A stretch of DNA of 64,000 nt from Leptobrachium leishanense (GCA_009667805.1 CM019067.1:160475049-160539048); one strand, 5' to 3'. Counted from the stretch's first letter, positions 38,722 through 50,080 are shown. Translations and numbers: made by a program. Notes: a model not told the origin generated them from the sequence alone.

Positions 38722-38920
38722 ATCTACGATAGAGAATAGTTTAAATATAGATTAGATAGCAGTTATGCAAAATAAACACCTAGATCTTGCTGTCCTCTCA
38801 GCGAGCTGCATCTAGGCATGTGATAAAAAATAAACATACACAGATATATCCAGTTTAAGTTAACTAACACATACTGTACTGGCAATGTAAAAATGTTGAT
38901 TTATATTCTCTATCGTAGAT
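38722..38920. repeat. 199-bp segment with 17-bp inverted ends
   Basis: ATCTACGATAGAGAATA at the left is perfectly complementary to TATTCTCTATCGTAGAT at the right. The interior is non-coding. No clear target duplication is seen, so whether it is a mobile element is uncertain. Confidence 0.6.
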
Positions 38921-38921
38921 C

Positions 38922-39245
38922 CAGCATGGAATCATGCAGCATTGGTACTGGGTTTCCATGCCAATTCAGGTTGTTGATACCACAGTAAGTATGTCGTTTG
39001 ATTGACGTTACGCGTATGGCCAGAAACGATACGTCACTTCTGGGTTCCGGGTGGGCATGATCAGTGGTAGCGCGACACAGACTCAGTAAGTCTTGATGAT
39101 TATTCATGATGGTTATTCATAGTATAAAAGTATTGTGATACATTGTGTTTTTAACCTTGAAAAATGCCCGTGTTTGGGCCGAAATGTCAGTTTTTTAATG
39201 TGTCCGTAATAAACTTTTTAAAATTTTTAATGAAGACCTCGAGTG
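38922..39245 (+). repeat. Interspersed repeat with 'gggccgaaatgtc' and AATAAA
   Basis: It ends 'tttgggccgaaatgtcag...taataaactttttaaaa...gacctcgagtgccc'. The same order of signals occurs, on the other strand, at 8822-9010. It is followed by a TA microsatellite near 39260-39280. Confidence 0.45.
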
Positions 39246-39286
39246 CCCTTCAGGGTATTTTTATATATATATATATATATGCTCAA

Positions 39287-39425
39287 GAGTATAGCAGTAT
39301 GTAGTGATACCTTTTTGATTGGACTAACTTTACATTTAAAAGTAACATAAGTCCAATAAAAAAGATATCACTATGTCCTGCTATACTCTGATAGTTTGGC
39401 ATCTGGGCTAGCACGGCTTATCCAA
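39287..39425. repeat. Palindromic repeat with 'gtagtgatacctttt'
   Basis: 'agagtatagcagtatgtagtgatacc' and 'gattggactaac' pair with the inverse at 39348-39400 ('agtccaataaaaaagatatc', 'cctgctatactct'). One arm occurs alone at 9252-9330. Confidence 0.7.
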
Positions 39426-39544
39426 TCTACATTATATATATATATATTATTATTATTATTTTTCTTTACCACAAAGAAACAAAGGCTGAAATGCCACTGG
39501 TGTCAATGACTTCGTCCAGACTTGTAACATTATACTGTATATAC

Positions 39545-40110
39545 ATATAAGACAGGAGTGGCTTTGACCAGTTGCATAAACGAGATCTCTGCTAAAAAAA
39601 AAAAGCCATCTACTAGGCTTCTGCAATAATATACCTTATTGGTTATTGTGTGGAGTTTTTTTTTTTCATTTTTTATCCTCCACCACAATCCTAGCAAGTA
39701 CTGATGTAACCTACGGGTCCAAGCATCCACTGCAACTGGTTATGCCTAGTCTCTGCTGATGAGGGTCCAATAAACCTGACACATTGTTGTTCGGAGGTGG
39801 CTTTGACAGTGGCATAAACCTGATCTCTGCTAAAAAAAAAGCCATCTAGTATGGCATGGCATTGATTTAAGGGTTCTGTCTGAAAACAGACCTAGGATGC
39901 AAAAATGTGAGACAGATGTCATTTGCATTTCTTACCCAGAGTTCCTAGCTGCATATGGGGAATGCAGCACAGGAGCTCTGTGATGCAGTTCTATGAATTG
40001 CTGTGATGTGCAAATGGTTTCTGTATTAATAAACTTTATAGGTTATTGCGTGGAGGCTTTTTATCTAATTTTTTGTCCTCCACCACAACCCTAGCAAGTA
40101 CTATATACTG
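39545..40110 (+). repeat. Repeat R1, two tandem-like copies
   Basis: Two units share 'aggagtggctttga'/'ggaggtggctttga', 'gatctctgctaaaaa', 'ggttattg.gtggag' and 'tcctccaccacaa.cctagcaagtact'. The first (39545-39695) has lost the middle third. The second (39790-40110) is more complete and matches window positions 38-290. Confidence 0.65.
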
Positions 40111-40305
40111 TATATCTTTGTATAGTCTTTCCTTTTGTTCTGGTTTTGCAGACTACATTTGATGGACTGACCATCCTCCCTGATTATCAACCCTCCCTGT
40201 CAAAGGTGCCTCATTACAGAACCTATTTAAACCTTGAACTGTAGTGAGTTCAAGGAGAATGTATGTGCCTAGTAAGTGGGTTAGTACCCTTAAAACAAAG
40301 AATTA

Positions 40306-41155
40306 TATATAAAAACGCCAATAGGTCACTCACAAACAACTGTTTGATAGAAGGCTCATCAAAAGTGTCTTTGAATGGATCTTCAAATGTATACCTTAAA
40401 TTATAAAGAAATGTAAATAAAGCCACAGGAATGGCCATTTAGTTGGTTTATCACAATGGTATTTTGCTTGACAAAGCTGCTGAACCCAACGCTAGAAACC
40501 TACAAGTACTATTTCCATTGCAGAAAGCATAAGAACACAACTATTGGGCCATTCCTGTGGTTTTATTTATGTTTATTTATAATTTAAGGCAGGGCTCAAA
40601 ATTTTAAGTTCCAAGCTACTAACCAGACCATAAGAGTTACTCGCCACCAGTTGCTCCACCTAACCCCTACCCAGCCCTTAACTCTGCCCCTAAACACACA
40701 CCCTTAAATATCTTATGAAATTACACTGTTAAAGGTTTTATTTAGAATAAAGTTACAAAAATAACATTTAATACCCAGACATCAGACCCCAGATACATGT
40801 ATACCCAGCCATCAGACCCCAAATACATGTATACCCAGTCATCAGACCCCAGTGTGAGCAGAGCAAGGAGGCACGGAAGCTCCGCTCCACCCCCCTGCCA
40901 GTGACAGAGACAAGCTGGGTCAGGCTAGGCAGCTGATTCCTGCCACCGTGAAGCCTGGGGAAGGGGGGGCAGCACGGTGCCACCGCCGGAATACGCAGCA
41001 CAAAATTATTTTTTGTGCTGCCTGCGTGTGCATTTCCACTTTTTTCCAATTTTGAGCCCTGATTTAAGGTATACATTTGAAGATCCATCCAAAGACACTT
41101 GTGATGAGCCTTCTATCAAACAGTTGTTTGTTAGTAGCCTATTAGCGCAAAATAT
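40306..41155. repeat. Foldback with one arm interrupted by a hAT element
   Basis: The left arm, about 40306-40436, contains 'aacaactgtttgatagaagg' and 'atcttcaaatgtatacctta'. The right arm is split: 40548-40589 and 41062-41155 are its inverted match. The centre, 40437-40547, is unique. Confidence 0.85.
40590..41061. mobile_element. hAT non-autonomous element in foldback arm
   Basis: A 472-bp element with ends CAGGGCTCAAAATTTTAAG and CCAATTTTGAGCCCTG. It is flanked by a perfect 8-bp duplication ATTTAAGG (40582-40589 and 41062-41069). Inside is a roughly 26-bp unit repeated three times ('cagacatcagaccccagatacatgtataccc' in variants) near 40776-40850. It is non-coding. Confidence 0.94.
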
Positions 41156-41594
41156 TGATCATATTTAGTAGCCAAGTGATTTTTTATTCCTGCCAGGTGC
41201 TTTTATGTTCCTTAAAACTATATTAAAATGTGAGTGCTCTGTGAAATGTGTAGGTTGTATATTTATATGTGTATGTGTAAATACGTGCTTGAACATGCCA
41301 AATGTCAGTGACTGACGTGACTTGCAATAAAGTGTTTAAGTGTTTATTTGAAGACCCATAGGTGCCCTCGGTTTGGTGGAACTGTATATGCTGTTGAGGG
41401 CACTAGAGCAAAATCGCTTAATGGTGGTTTTTAGGGCTGAATGATTGTTTTTATATACTGTATATATATATAATGGAAAAGCGTGTATATGTGAAGGCAG
41501 CGCTTCCGGGCAAAATAAATAGATATTAATTAGGGTAGGTGCTGCCGTAGTGGAATGTGCAGTGTCCACACACCTCCAAGGACACAAATAATAT
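41156..41594. other. No feature recognised
   Basis: Non-coding sequence, with 'aataaagtgtttaagtg' and a TA run near 41455-41475. Confidence 0.4.
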
Positions 41595-42169
41595 AAAAGG
41601 AACAAAACATAAATTCCTGGTGCACCTTGTATATTAGAACATTGTTTTAGAATACAATATGTATGATACAATTGTATGTGAACAGTGGGTAAAAAATATT
41701 GAGTATGTTTTTTTTTGTTTTTGTTTTTTTGTGGTTTTTTTTTCCTCTTAACACTGAAAACACTCAAAAAATTCAAACAAATTCAAAAAAATAGAGAAAT
41801 CAGAATACTTATATTAGTAATGATGGTATCTTTATCTTCCTCCTTTCCTCCTTGGCAAATCCTCTGGAGTTAGCTTTTTTTTCCCCCCAATGGTGACTCG
41901 TTTATTCATTAGCTCATTCGATGGTATATGGAGGTGCTATATAAATTTCAGGGAGGGGAGGGAGCAAACCTTATATAGACAGATGCTAAAGTAATAAATA
42001 TGCAGCAGGACGATATGCTACTATATTCAAAAATTTATTCCTATAAATTCATATAAAAATAGAACATATGGTATGCATAAATAAAAAAGTTATTAAAAAA
42101 GTAATCGTAAAAGGGGATCCAATGTTCTAATATACAAGGTGCGCCAGGAATTTATGTTTTGTTCCTTTT
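41595..42169. repeat. Inverted repeat, 49-bp arms
   Basis: Left arm 41595-41643 ('aaaaggaacaaaacataaat...tatattagaacatt') and right arm 42121-42169 are inverse with about one mismatch. They flank 477 bp of non-coding sequence. Confidence 0.85.
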
Positions 42170-42195
42170 GTATATATATATATACAGTAGTTATG

Positions 42196-42312
42196 TTTAT
42201 TATTGAAGAAGCCATTTGTACATCACAGCAATTCAAAGAACTGCATCCCAGAGCTCCTGTGCTACAATTCCCATATGCAGCAAGGAATTCTGGGTAAGAC
42301 ATGCAAATGAAA

Positions 42313-42318
<6 letters not shown>
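42196..42318 (-). repeat. Repeat R1, partial inverted copy
   Basis: The reverse strand reads 'catttgcatgtcttacccagaattcc', 'gctgcatatgggaattg' and 'gctctgggatgcagtt', matching R1 at positions 170-280. A TA microsatellite (about 42318-42353) follows. Confidence 0.7.
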
Positions 42319-42358
<40 letters not shown>

Positions 42359-42459
42359 CAAACTTACACATACATAAAAGATACATGCAGTAAAAGACAT
42401 AAATTCCAGACAAAAGTAGCTAGTAGAGTTTCTGGAAAAGTTACAAGTTATGTATTTTA

Positions 42460-42960
42460 ATTTGTAGCTTGTGAGTTTGGAATGTTTATTGGGTGTTGTT
42501 AATTAGCTGCATACCTAGTTTTTGAGTTTTATTGGGTGTTTCTCTTAATTAGTTGCATATCTAGTTTTTAAGTTTTATCGGGTGCTGATGCTAATTAGTA
42601 GATTGCGAGCACACAGAAGCTTTATTGGGTGTCATTCCTAATATGCGGCTCATAGGATACCGGAAATGTGCTTCGGCTACTTAAGTAAATTTGTAGCTTG
42701 AGACGTTTGTGGAAAGTTTATGGGGTATGGATATAAATGTATGCGCTGTGGTAAATGTATGGGGTGCTGATCCTGTTGTGTTAATTTCACTGAAAAATTT
42801 AATGAAACCTAATGTTAATTTGTGACTTCAATTACTGCAGCATTTATGGGGTGCTGAAGATAATTTGTGGTTTGTGAGATCGTTTGTGACTTTTTTGGTG
42901 CAGATATTAATTTGTGACTTGTATAATTGCTGGAAGGTTTATGAGGAACTTGAGTTAACA
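42460..42960 (+). repeat. Degenerate tandem repeat, about 65-bp period
   Basis: The phrase 'tttattgggtgtt...taattag.tgcat...ctagttttt.ag' recurs from 42487. It decays to 'tttatggggtgctga...aatttgtg.cttg' by 42950. At least seven units can be traced, with strong divergence and variable spacing. No coding frame is seen. Confidence 0.6.
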
Positions 42961-44164
42961 GAAAAAAAGCCTATGAGGTTAATGGAAGGTTGTGGTTAAG
43001 TGTACAGAATAGAAAATTAAACTATAAAAAATGTATGATAAGAACAGATCATGTCTAGATAGTTCCAATGTGATATTAACAGATAAAAAAGTGAACATTA
43101 TTTTTATCTGTAACGGTAAATATATTAGGGATTTTTTTACCTGCTAGTGGTGTTATATTTTTTTCAAGAAGGATGACACGATTATTTCTAATATTTGTAC
43201 TATATGTATTTTATCCCTGTAAGGTTTCAAATATATTTTGACATTTTATTGATATAAAAGAATCCTTTTAAAACTTCCATGACCATGTTCTGGCTGAGCC
43301 AGTAATATGCTTCAAGGGACAAATGCGCCATGATGAGTGGCTCCTTATTACTCTATCGATATGGAGTGAGCCGCTATATTAATTGCTGGATATAGGCCAC
43401 TAACAGGTATTGGGAGCGTTACTTGGTTCTGCTGATGGAAGATTCTCCTGGAGTTCACTGGACCCTATGGAGACCAGAGAAAGCACTCTGTGAGATTGCT
43501 TCTACGTGATCACTCAGGGCTGGCTGCAGGAAACAGGTGGGAACCATCTGTTTCCAGTTTCCTTCTGAGTGTATCGGAAAAATACAATGGACCGCACTTT
43601 TCTCTGCGTCGTGGAACCGCAGGGGAGTATTTGGATTTAAATCAAATTTTTATTTAGAGGAAAATTCAGGCAGGGGACAATTCACTGTGAAGCCTCTACT
43701 GACACTTTTGGGATTATTCTTCTGTAAAACACTGGGCTTCTTGCCTTTGAAAATGGCAATTTTCACCAATTCATAACTATAAAATATGTGATAGTACGCG
43801 CCACACCAAATCAGTACCCCATTGAAAATTTGTAACTTCAACTGCTATGTACCAAAATGGTAGTTTCCACAAAGGACCAAAACACAGCCACACTTTGCTG
43901 TGATTTTTTTTTATTTTTAAGAGTGTTTGCAAAATCAGTAAACACCAGCATTTGTAGAATAACCACCATAGTGTTAAGTACTAGGTTGTTCTGAAAAACG
44001 GTATTTTTGCTTAAATACTGCCTTGAGATAACAGTAACAAGCGGCCTTAGCGGCACTCATTATTCTACAACTGCCTGAAAATTAGCACTTCCTTTACAAA
44101 ATGTATGAAGGGTTTATTTACCTGGAGTTGCGGGACTGGAGGAAGGAACTGCAAAACTGCAAGG
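42961..44164. other. No gene recognised
   Basis: Sequence around 43780-44060 ('ataactataaaatatgtgatagtacgcgcc', 'ctgccttgagataacag') looks repeat-like, but I found no second copy in the window. The true 5' end of the LINE that follows may lie a little before 44165. Confidence 0.4.
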
Positions 44165-44199
44165 CCCACTTTTTACTCTGGTAAACTCACGTCTATATC

Positions 44200-44643
44200 A
44201 TGCTTTCTCTCACACTTCTGCTCTTTACTTCTACTTTTCTCCTTAAATGGAACTCCTGCCCCTCTACCACCGACCCCTACACTATCTGCATCTCTCCCTC
44301 CCTCCTCTCGTCCCACATGATGGCCTCGCATGAGCTCCTTTGTTTCCTCAGAACATGGTCTCCCTCTAACTCTCGTGCTGCCAATCACTCCCACTCCCAC
44401 AAATCCCATTCCCACCTTCTCTTTCTCACCCTCCTGCTGTTACTCTATTCAGGTGACATATCCCCTAACCCTGGCCCCACAACACATCCAATAATTCCCT
44501 CTCATCCTATCTCCATCGCACATAAATCACCTCCCTGCAAGCCCAGCAAACCTCATTCCCATCATCCTTCAGCGCCTGTCCTCTTTCTCCTGCGCCCTCT
44601 GGAACGCTCGCTCTGTGTGCAACAAACTCACAGCTGTCCATGA
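44200..44643 (+). pseudogene. LINE N-terminal segment with 2A-like motif
   Basis: A 147-residue frame starting with a hydrophobic, leucine-rich stretch. Residues 71-83 are again leucine-rich and lead into GDISPNPGP at 85-93 (NPGP codons 44467-44478). This resembles 2A ribosome-skipping sequences, whose core ends in NPGP. The usual acidic residue before the core is replaced (ISPNPGP), so activity is uncertain. The frame then runs out of register with the endonuclease near 44555. Confidence 0.7.
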
Positions 44644-45843
44644 CCTCTTCCTTTCAAACTCCTTCAACCTCCTAGCTTTAACTGAAACCTGGCTAACTCC
44701 ATCTGACACGGCCTCCGTTGCTGCTCTCTCACATGGCGGTCTACACTTGAGCCATACCCCCAGACCGGGTGAGAGAAATGGTGGCGGGGTCGGACTCCTG
44801 CTCTCTCCCACCTACACCTACCAGCATCTCCCTCCACCCCCATCCCTCTCCTTCTCCTCCTTCGAGATACACTGCATCCGCCTGTTCTCTCCTCTGGCCC
44901 TCAGGGTGGCAGTCATCTACCGCCCACCGGGACCAACCTCCCAGTTCTTTGACCACTTTGCTACCGGGCTTTCTCACTTCCTGTCTTCTAATCTTCCATG
45001 TCTAATTCTCGGGGACTTCAACATTCCCATTGACGATCCTTCCGCTCCTGCTGCCTCCAAACTTCTTTCACTCATGTCCTCCCTTGGACTCACACAATCC
45101 TCCCTCCTCCCTACCCACCGCGATGGTCACGTTATTGACCTGGTCTTTTCCAACCTCTGCTTCATTTCTGAGTTCAAATGTCGCCCTTTCCCCATCTCTG
45201 ACCACCACCTTCTCTCTTTCAACCTATCTGGACTTCCTAAACACCCTGCTCCCCCACCCCGCACACACACTCGCAGAAATCTACATGCTGTGGACCCCCA
45301 TCAATTCTCCAACCTACTTCACCACCTCCCTCATACCTCATCCTTCACCTGCCCTGATGCTGCCACTAATCACTACAACACAACGCTTATCTCTGCTCTA
45401 GACACTCTTGCTCCTCTTTGACTCTGTAAGGCCCCACGCCGCCAGCTTCAGCCCTGGCACACCCTCCAGACTCGCTACCTGCAAAGATGCTCCCGCACCG
45501 CAGAGCGTGCCTGGAGGAAATCCCGCTCTGAAGCTGATTTTGTTCACTTCAAGTCTATTCTCCGGTCATACACCTCTGCCCTCCACTTGGCCAAACAATC
45601 CTTCTTCTCATCTCTTATATCTACGCATTCCTCCAACCCTAAATGGCTCTGGTCCACCTTCAACACCCTCCTCTACCCACCTGCACCTCCCCCCTCAGCT
45701 GCCTTCAGCGCTCAAGACCTGGCAGACTACTTCCTCAGTAAAACTCTAACTATCAGAAGCAACATCCCAGCACAAGATATATCTGCCACCTCCATTCCTA
45801 CAGGTCCCCTCTGCCACCCTCTGCTGCTTCCTCCCAGCCACTG
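44604..45843 (+). pseudogene. LINE apurinic-type endonuclease region
   Basis: Frame 2 begins with NARSVCNK and continues with LALTETWL, GGGVGLLL, VIYRPPG, ILGDFNIPID, HVIDLVFS and ISDHHLLSF. These are ordered blocks of an exonuclease-endonuclease-phosphatase fold, which would nick target DNA for target-primed reverse transcription. TGA at 45420-45422 interrupts it. The same frame then stays open to 45841 through a linker (ERAWRKSRSEADF, NPKWLWSTFNTLL) typical of LINE ORF2. Confidence 0.9.
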
Positions 45844-47394
45844 AAAAGGAAGTCAATTCCTTATTGTCCTCCTCACATCTCACCACGTGCCCGCTCGACC
45901 CCATTCCCTCACATCTAATTCCTCCCCTCTCCTCCTCCCTCACCCCTGCTCTCACACACATCTTCAACCTATCTCTCTCCACTGGCTCCTTTCCATCCGC
46001 CTTCAAACACGCGCTAGTTACCCTTTACTAAAGAAACCATCCCTAGACCCCAACTCTCCATCCAACTACCGTCCTGTATCCCTGCTTCCCTTCTCATCAA
46101 AGCTCTTAGAAAAACTAGTCTTCAACCACCTCTCCCTCTTCCTGTCCTCCAATTCCCTACCTGACCCCCTGCAATCTGGCTTCCGTCCCCTACACTCAAC
46201 TGAAACTGCCCTCACCAAGTCACCAACGACCTCCTAACTGCTAAAAAACACAGCCACTATTCTATTCTCATCCTGCTTGACCTCTCGGCTGCTTTTGACA
46301 CTGTTGACCACCCCCTCCTTCTACAGACCCTCAACTCTCTGGGTCTCGGTGACACTGCACTTGCTTGGGTTGACTCCTATTTATCCAACAGGTCCTTCTG
46401 TGTGTCCTTTGCTGGTAACTCCTCCTCTTCATTGCCTCTATCTGTTGGTGTACCTCAAGGCTCTGTCCTTGGTCCTCTGCTCTTTTCCATCTACACCTCC
46501 TCCCTGGGCAAAATCATCAACAGCTTTGGCTTTAATCACCACCTCTACGCTGATGACACTCAGATCTACCTCTCTACCCCTGATCTCTCTCCCCCTGTCC
46601 TCTCAAAAGTCAGTGACTGTTTATCTGGCATCTCCTCCTGGATGGCCTCCCACCACCTAAAGATCAACATGTCAAAGACTGAGCTCCTACTTATTCCTCC
46701 CTCCAATGCCTCCCCACCCCCTGACTTCTCTATCACGGTGGAGGGTATCAGCATCTCCCCATCAAACCAAGTTCACTGTCTTGGAGTTACACTTGACTCT
46801 GCTCTTTCCTTCATCCCCCACATCAAGTCTCTTTCCTCCTCCTGCCGATACCAACTGCGTAATATTTCCAGAATTCGGCCATTTCTTACCGCTGTCACCA
46901 CAAAACAACTCATACACGCCCTGGTAATCTCCCGACTCGACTATTGCAATAATCTCTTATCTGGCCTCCCTCTGTCCCGCCTCTCCCCCCTACAATCCAT
47001 CCTGGACGCCTCCGCCAGGCTAATTCACCTCACCCGCCGCTCTGTCTCTGCCGCTCCCCTCTGCGAGTCCCTTCACTGGCTCTCCATCCACTGCAGAATT
47101 AAGTTCAAAATCCTTATCCTTACCTACAAAACCCTCACTAACTCAGCGCCCCACTACCTGTCCTCACTAATCACCAAATACACCCCAGCCCGCTCCCTAA
47201 GGTCAAACAGTGACCTGCGCCTAGCTTCTCCCCGCATCACCTCTTCCCATGATAGACTGCAGGATTTCTCATGCGCAGCCCCCACTCTCTGGAACGCTCT
47301 CCCTCGTACTGTCAGACTTTCCCGTAACTTCTCTTCCTTCAAACGCTCCCTTAAAACATTTCTATTTAGGGAAGCCTACCACCCAACTCACTGA
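45844..47394 (+). pseudogene. LINE reverse transcriptase region
   Basis: After the stop, the frame encodes [26 protein letters not shown] and LQSGFRP. A one-base loss near 46220 then shifts frame. The next frame has [16 protein letters not shown] (first catalytic Asp) and [21 protein letters not shown] follows, with the catalytic pair at 46552-46557. The open 330-codon frame 46402-47394 ends in the LINE C-terminal region ([18 protein letters not shown]). Few lesions are present, so the copy is fairly young. Confidence 0.92.
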
Positions 47395-47752
47395 CACAAC
47401 CATCAATCACTCTCACCTTACAGTCCTTTCCTCCTGCTTCCAACCCCAACCCTCCTAGATTGTGAGTTCCTACGGGAATAGGGCCCTCATCTCTTCCTGT
47501 ACTGTTTATCAAATGTTGTTCAATGTATTGTAACCCTGTCTATACTGTGCTTATTGTACAGCGCTGCGGAATATGCTGGCACTTTATAAATAAAGAATAA
47601 TAATAATAATAATAATAATTACAGTCCTCTGGTACAACAGCCAAGCCTCCTGGGAAGTTTGTCGCTCAGCTCAAATAGGGCAGGTGATTTTTTGATTAAT
47701 GAGTTGGGCAATTATACTTAACAGCTCGCTCCTTACTCATAAAGGTTAATGT

Positions 47753-49024
47753 AGGGGGCGTGGCCGGCCACGGGCAGGAGAAGACGTGTCCTGGTGGAGC
47801 TCTGTGGCATTCTCCCATGTTTGAGGGTTTTCGGCCGACTCTTACCACTCTTTTCCCCCTTTGAGGTCCCGCTGTGGTCGGCCATCTGGTGCACTTTGTC
47901 CAGAGCTGATCTGTCCCTCACTCAGCTTCTACATTTAGGCAGGAGTGGTTTACTGGCGGACATTTTGGGGCCTACCTCCTAATGTGGGAGCTTGCCCTGC
48001 TGTTCCTACATCTCCCTTGAGTGATCCGTCTCTGGCTGGGCCTCTGCTGCGGGCTGGTGAAACGGAAGACCACATTTCCTGACCATTCAGGGGCCTGCAT
48101 GTTGGAGATGGAAGGTGTGCATGAGGACTGGCTTCAGGATGCCCCCCTATGACGGCTGTGATAACGTGCCTGGACGGCTGCCTACAACTGCTGTTGTGGG
48201 AAGGTGAGGGCCCACTTACTACAGGAGTGTGGTACCGAAAGATGATGGCCGCATTGATGTCCTGCCGGGTTGCGTGGGCCCTGTGGGAGGGAGAGCCGGG
48301 GTCTCCTCCACTGCTGGGACCTGCAAATGGCCAAGCAGCTGCTGTGGCCATAGATGAGAGTTGCACCAGGATGGGTGCTTCATAATAGGCTTCCCTTCCA
48401 GCCAAGCTGTGGAGTGTCTGGAGACCGGAGAGGGCGTGGTGTGCAGTGATGGTGGGGCCAGTGTGCTGGGCAGCCAGCTGGTGGACTCTCTTCCTCCGGG
48501 AGCGTAGTGGGGGGGGGAGTGCTGGCGCCGGCTGAGGATGGTGTGAAGCTTGATGTGCTGGCTGCCATGCGTCCCCCCGTGATGCCAGTGATAATGGAGA
48601 CACCACGCTTCGGGAGGCTGACCGCTGGTATGCCGAAGGCCAATGGTATGGTGACCACGCTTGGTGGAGATGCCCACCCTGCCTAGTGGCTAGGCACGGG
48701 CTGAGATAGACTACCCCGCATTGTCTTCGGCTCCTGGCCCTCTCCGTTTTTCACCTTTTTCTCTTTTTCGTCTCAGAATCCTTTTTGTGGACATCTGTTT
48801 AATTTTCCCTTCCCTGCCGAAGACATCTGATATTTTAATCTGCAGAGTTATTTTTTGATATATATCTGTTTTCCTGAGATATTAATCCCTGCTGAGATTT
48901 GCTTTCTTTCTGAGACTCCCCCCTCCCAGTTTTCTGTGCTGTATCCAGAGGATTTTTGTTTCTTTGATGTGCTTATTTGAACACATATTTTGAACCTGCG
49001 TGGCCTTACCTGTACAATAAATAA
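47753..49024 (+). mobile_element. ORF-less retroposon with 12-bp target duplication
   Basis: Begins GGGGGCGTGGCC and ends 'gtacaataaataaa'. AAAGGTTAATGT (47741-47752) and AAAGGCTAATGT (49025-49036) match at 11 of 12. This supports target-primed insertion of a processed transcript. The GC-rich start resembles LINE-1 5' regions of frogs and the last 300 bases look like a 3' untranslated region. No reverse transcriptase is encoded, so it may be an internally deleted LINE or a non-autonomous passenger. The 218-residue minus-strand frame at 47950-48606 is probably fortuitous. Confidence 0.72.
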
Positions 49025-49036
49025 AAAGGCTAATGT

Positions 49037-49266
49037 GGAATATGGCCCTTCTTTCCTCACAATAGGGAAGGTTCTAATTCTTAAAGGCAAGGCTCACATC
49101 TCAGAAGTAGATATTGAAGGGTAAAAGAAATGTTAAAACCCCCCCAAAAAAATCTGTACAGAATGATACATAAACAAAAACAGTTCTTTTATCACTTACA
49201 GAAATTAAATATTTAAATAAACATGATTATTTGTTATGCATATAACACACAGTTTAGATCTTGTAA
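49037..49266. other. Short unique stretch
   Basis: Non-coding; nothing recognised. Confidence 0.5.
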
Positions 49267-49906
49267 AGGGTTATTCAATAAGCGACGAACTTGCCAAGAT
49301 TTGCACCGAACGGTGAATTTCACCATACTGTGCAATTTTGTGGCAGTTCATCTATTCATACAGCTGTCAATTCGCCACTTACTGTCAAATTGACAGCGAA
49401 ATACAGTGCAGTTCGCCGCAATTCGGCAATCTTTGGCACCAGCGAAATTGTCGCATAATGAAGTAACAGTTAATCTATTCAGAGAATGCGGAATTGCACC
49501 AAAATGTTGGCAGAATGCCTAGATTTTCAGTGATTTAGTTTGGCAGGATTCAATGTAAAAAAAATATCGTTGACTTTTTTTTTTTCTTTATTCTGTAACA
49601 GACTATTTCATTATTTTTATAGGATCTTTTTTATTATTTACACACATTTTCATGCATTTTTATTGTTTTAAACACCTTTTAAGGAATAGCAAAGTTCCTT
49701 TTTTTCTGCAGTTCTGCAACGTTCGGAGGTGTTCGGCGGCAGGCTGAGCTGCAGCGTTCGGCAGTGGTCTTCGGCGGCTCCACGCTCTGCGAATTTCGTG
49801 GATCCTGCGGTGAATAGTGAATTCACCACAGGGTCAGCAAACTGGAATCATTGAAGCGCACCAAACAAGAAAGCACCGAAATTTCTGTGCTTTCTGAATA
49901 ACCCCT
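49267..49906. mobile_element. Miniature element family D, copy 4
   Basis: Ends AGGGTTATTCAATAAGCGAC and TTTCTGAATAACCCCT are inverted. The interior shares 'gcaccgaacggtgaatttcac' and 'ttcatgcatttttattgttttaaacacctttt' with 13309-14115. No reliable target duplication. It is non-coding. Confidence 0.8.
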
Positions 49907-50080
49907 TATAACAAGTAAATAAATGTCTGAAGGTTTTTCATATTTGGGTATGGTTTCTAGGTGTGGTTTCAGCTCACACAGATGTATGTATTTTGATTGT
50001 AATGGAAAGACAATACCATGTGTGCATTAAACATAAACAAGCCTCTTAATCTAAATAAAAAAATACATCTAAAACATTTA

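Larger units (their letters stand above)
44165..47619 (+). mobile_element. L2-like LINE, long copy
   Basis: About 3.4 kb, with an endonuclease-reverse transcriptase region, a 3' untranslated region with 'tagattgtgagttcctacgg', the terminal 'cagcgctgcggaatatgctg' hairpin-like motif and an (AAT)n tail. The 3' end is the same as in 30435-32034 and 19333-19495. The clade assignment (L2 within the Jockey/CR1 group) rests on protein motifs and tail style. The exact 5' end is not fixed. Confidence 0.88.

Noticed and set aside
47950..48606. 218-residue minus-strand frame
   Set aside because: It lies in the GC-rich part of an ORF-less retroposon, antisense to its inferred direction. Overlapping frames of similar length exist and no motif is seen.
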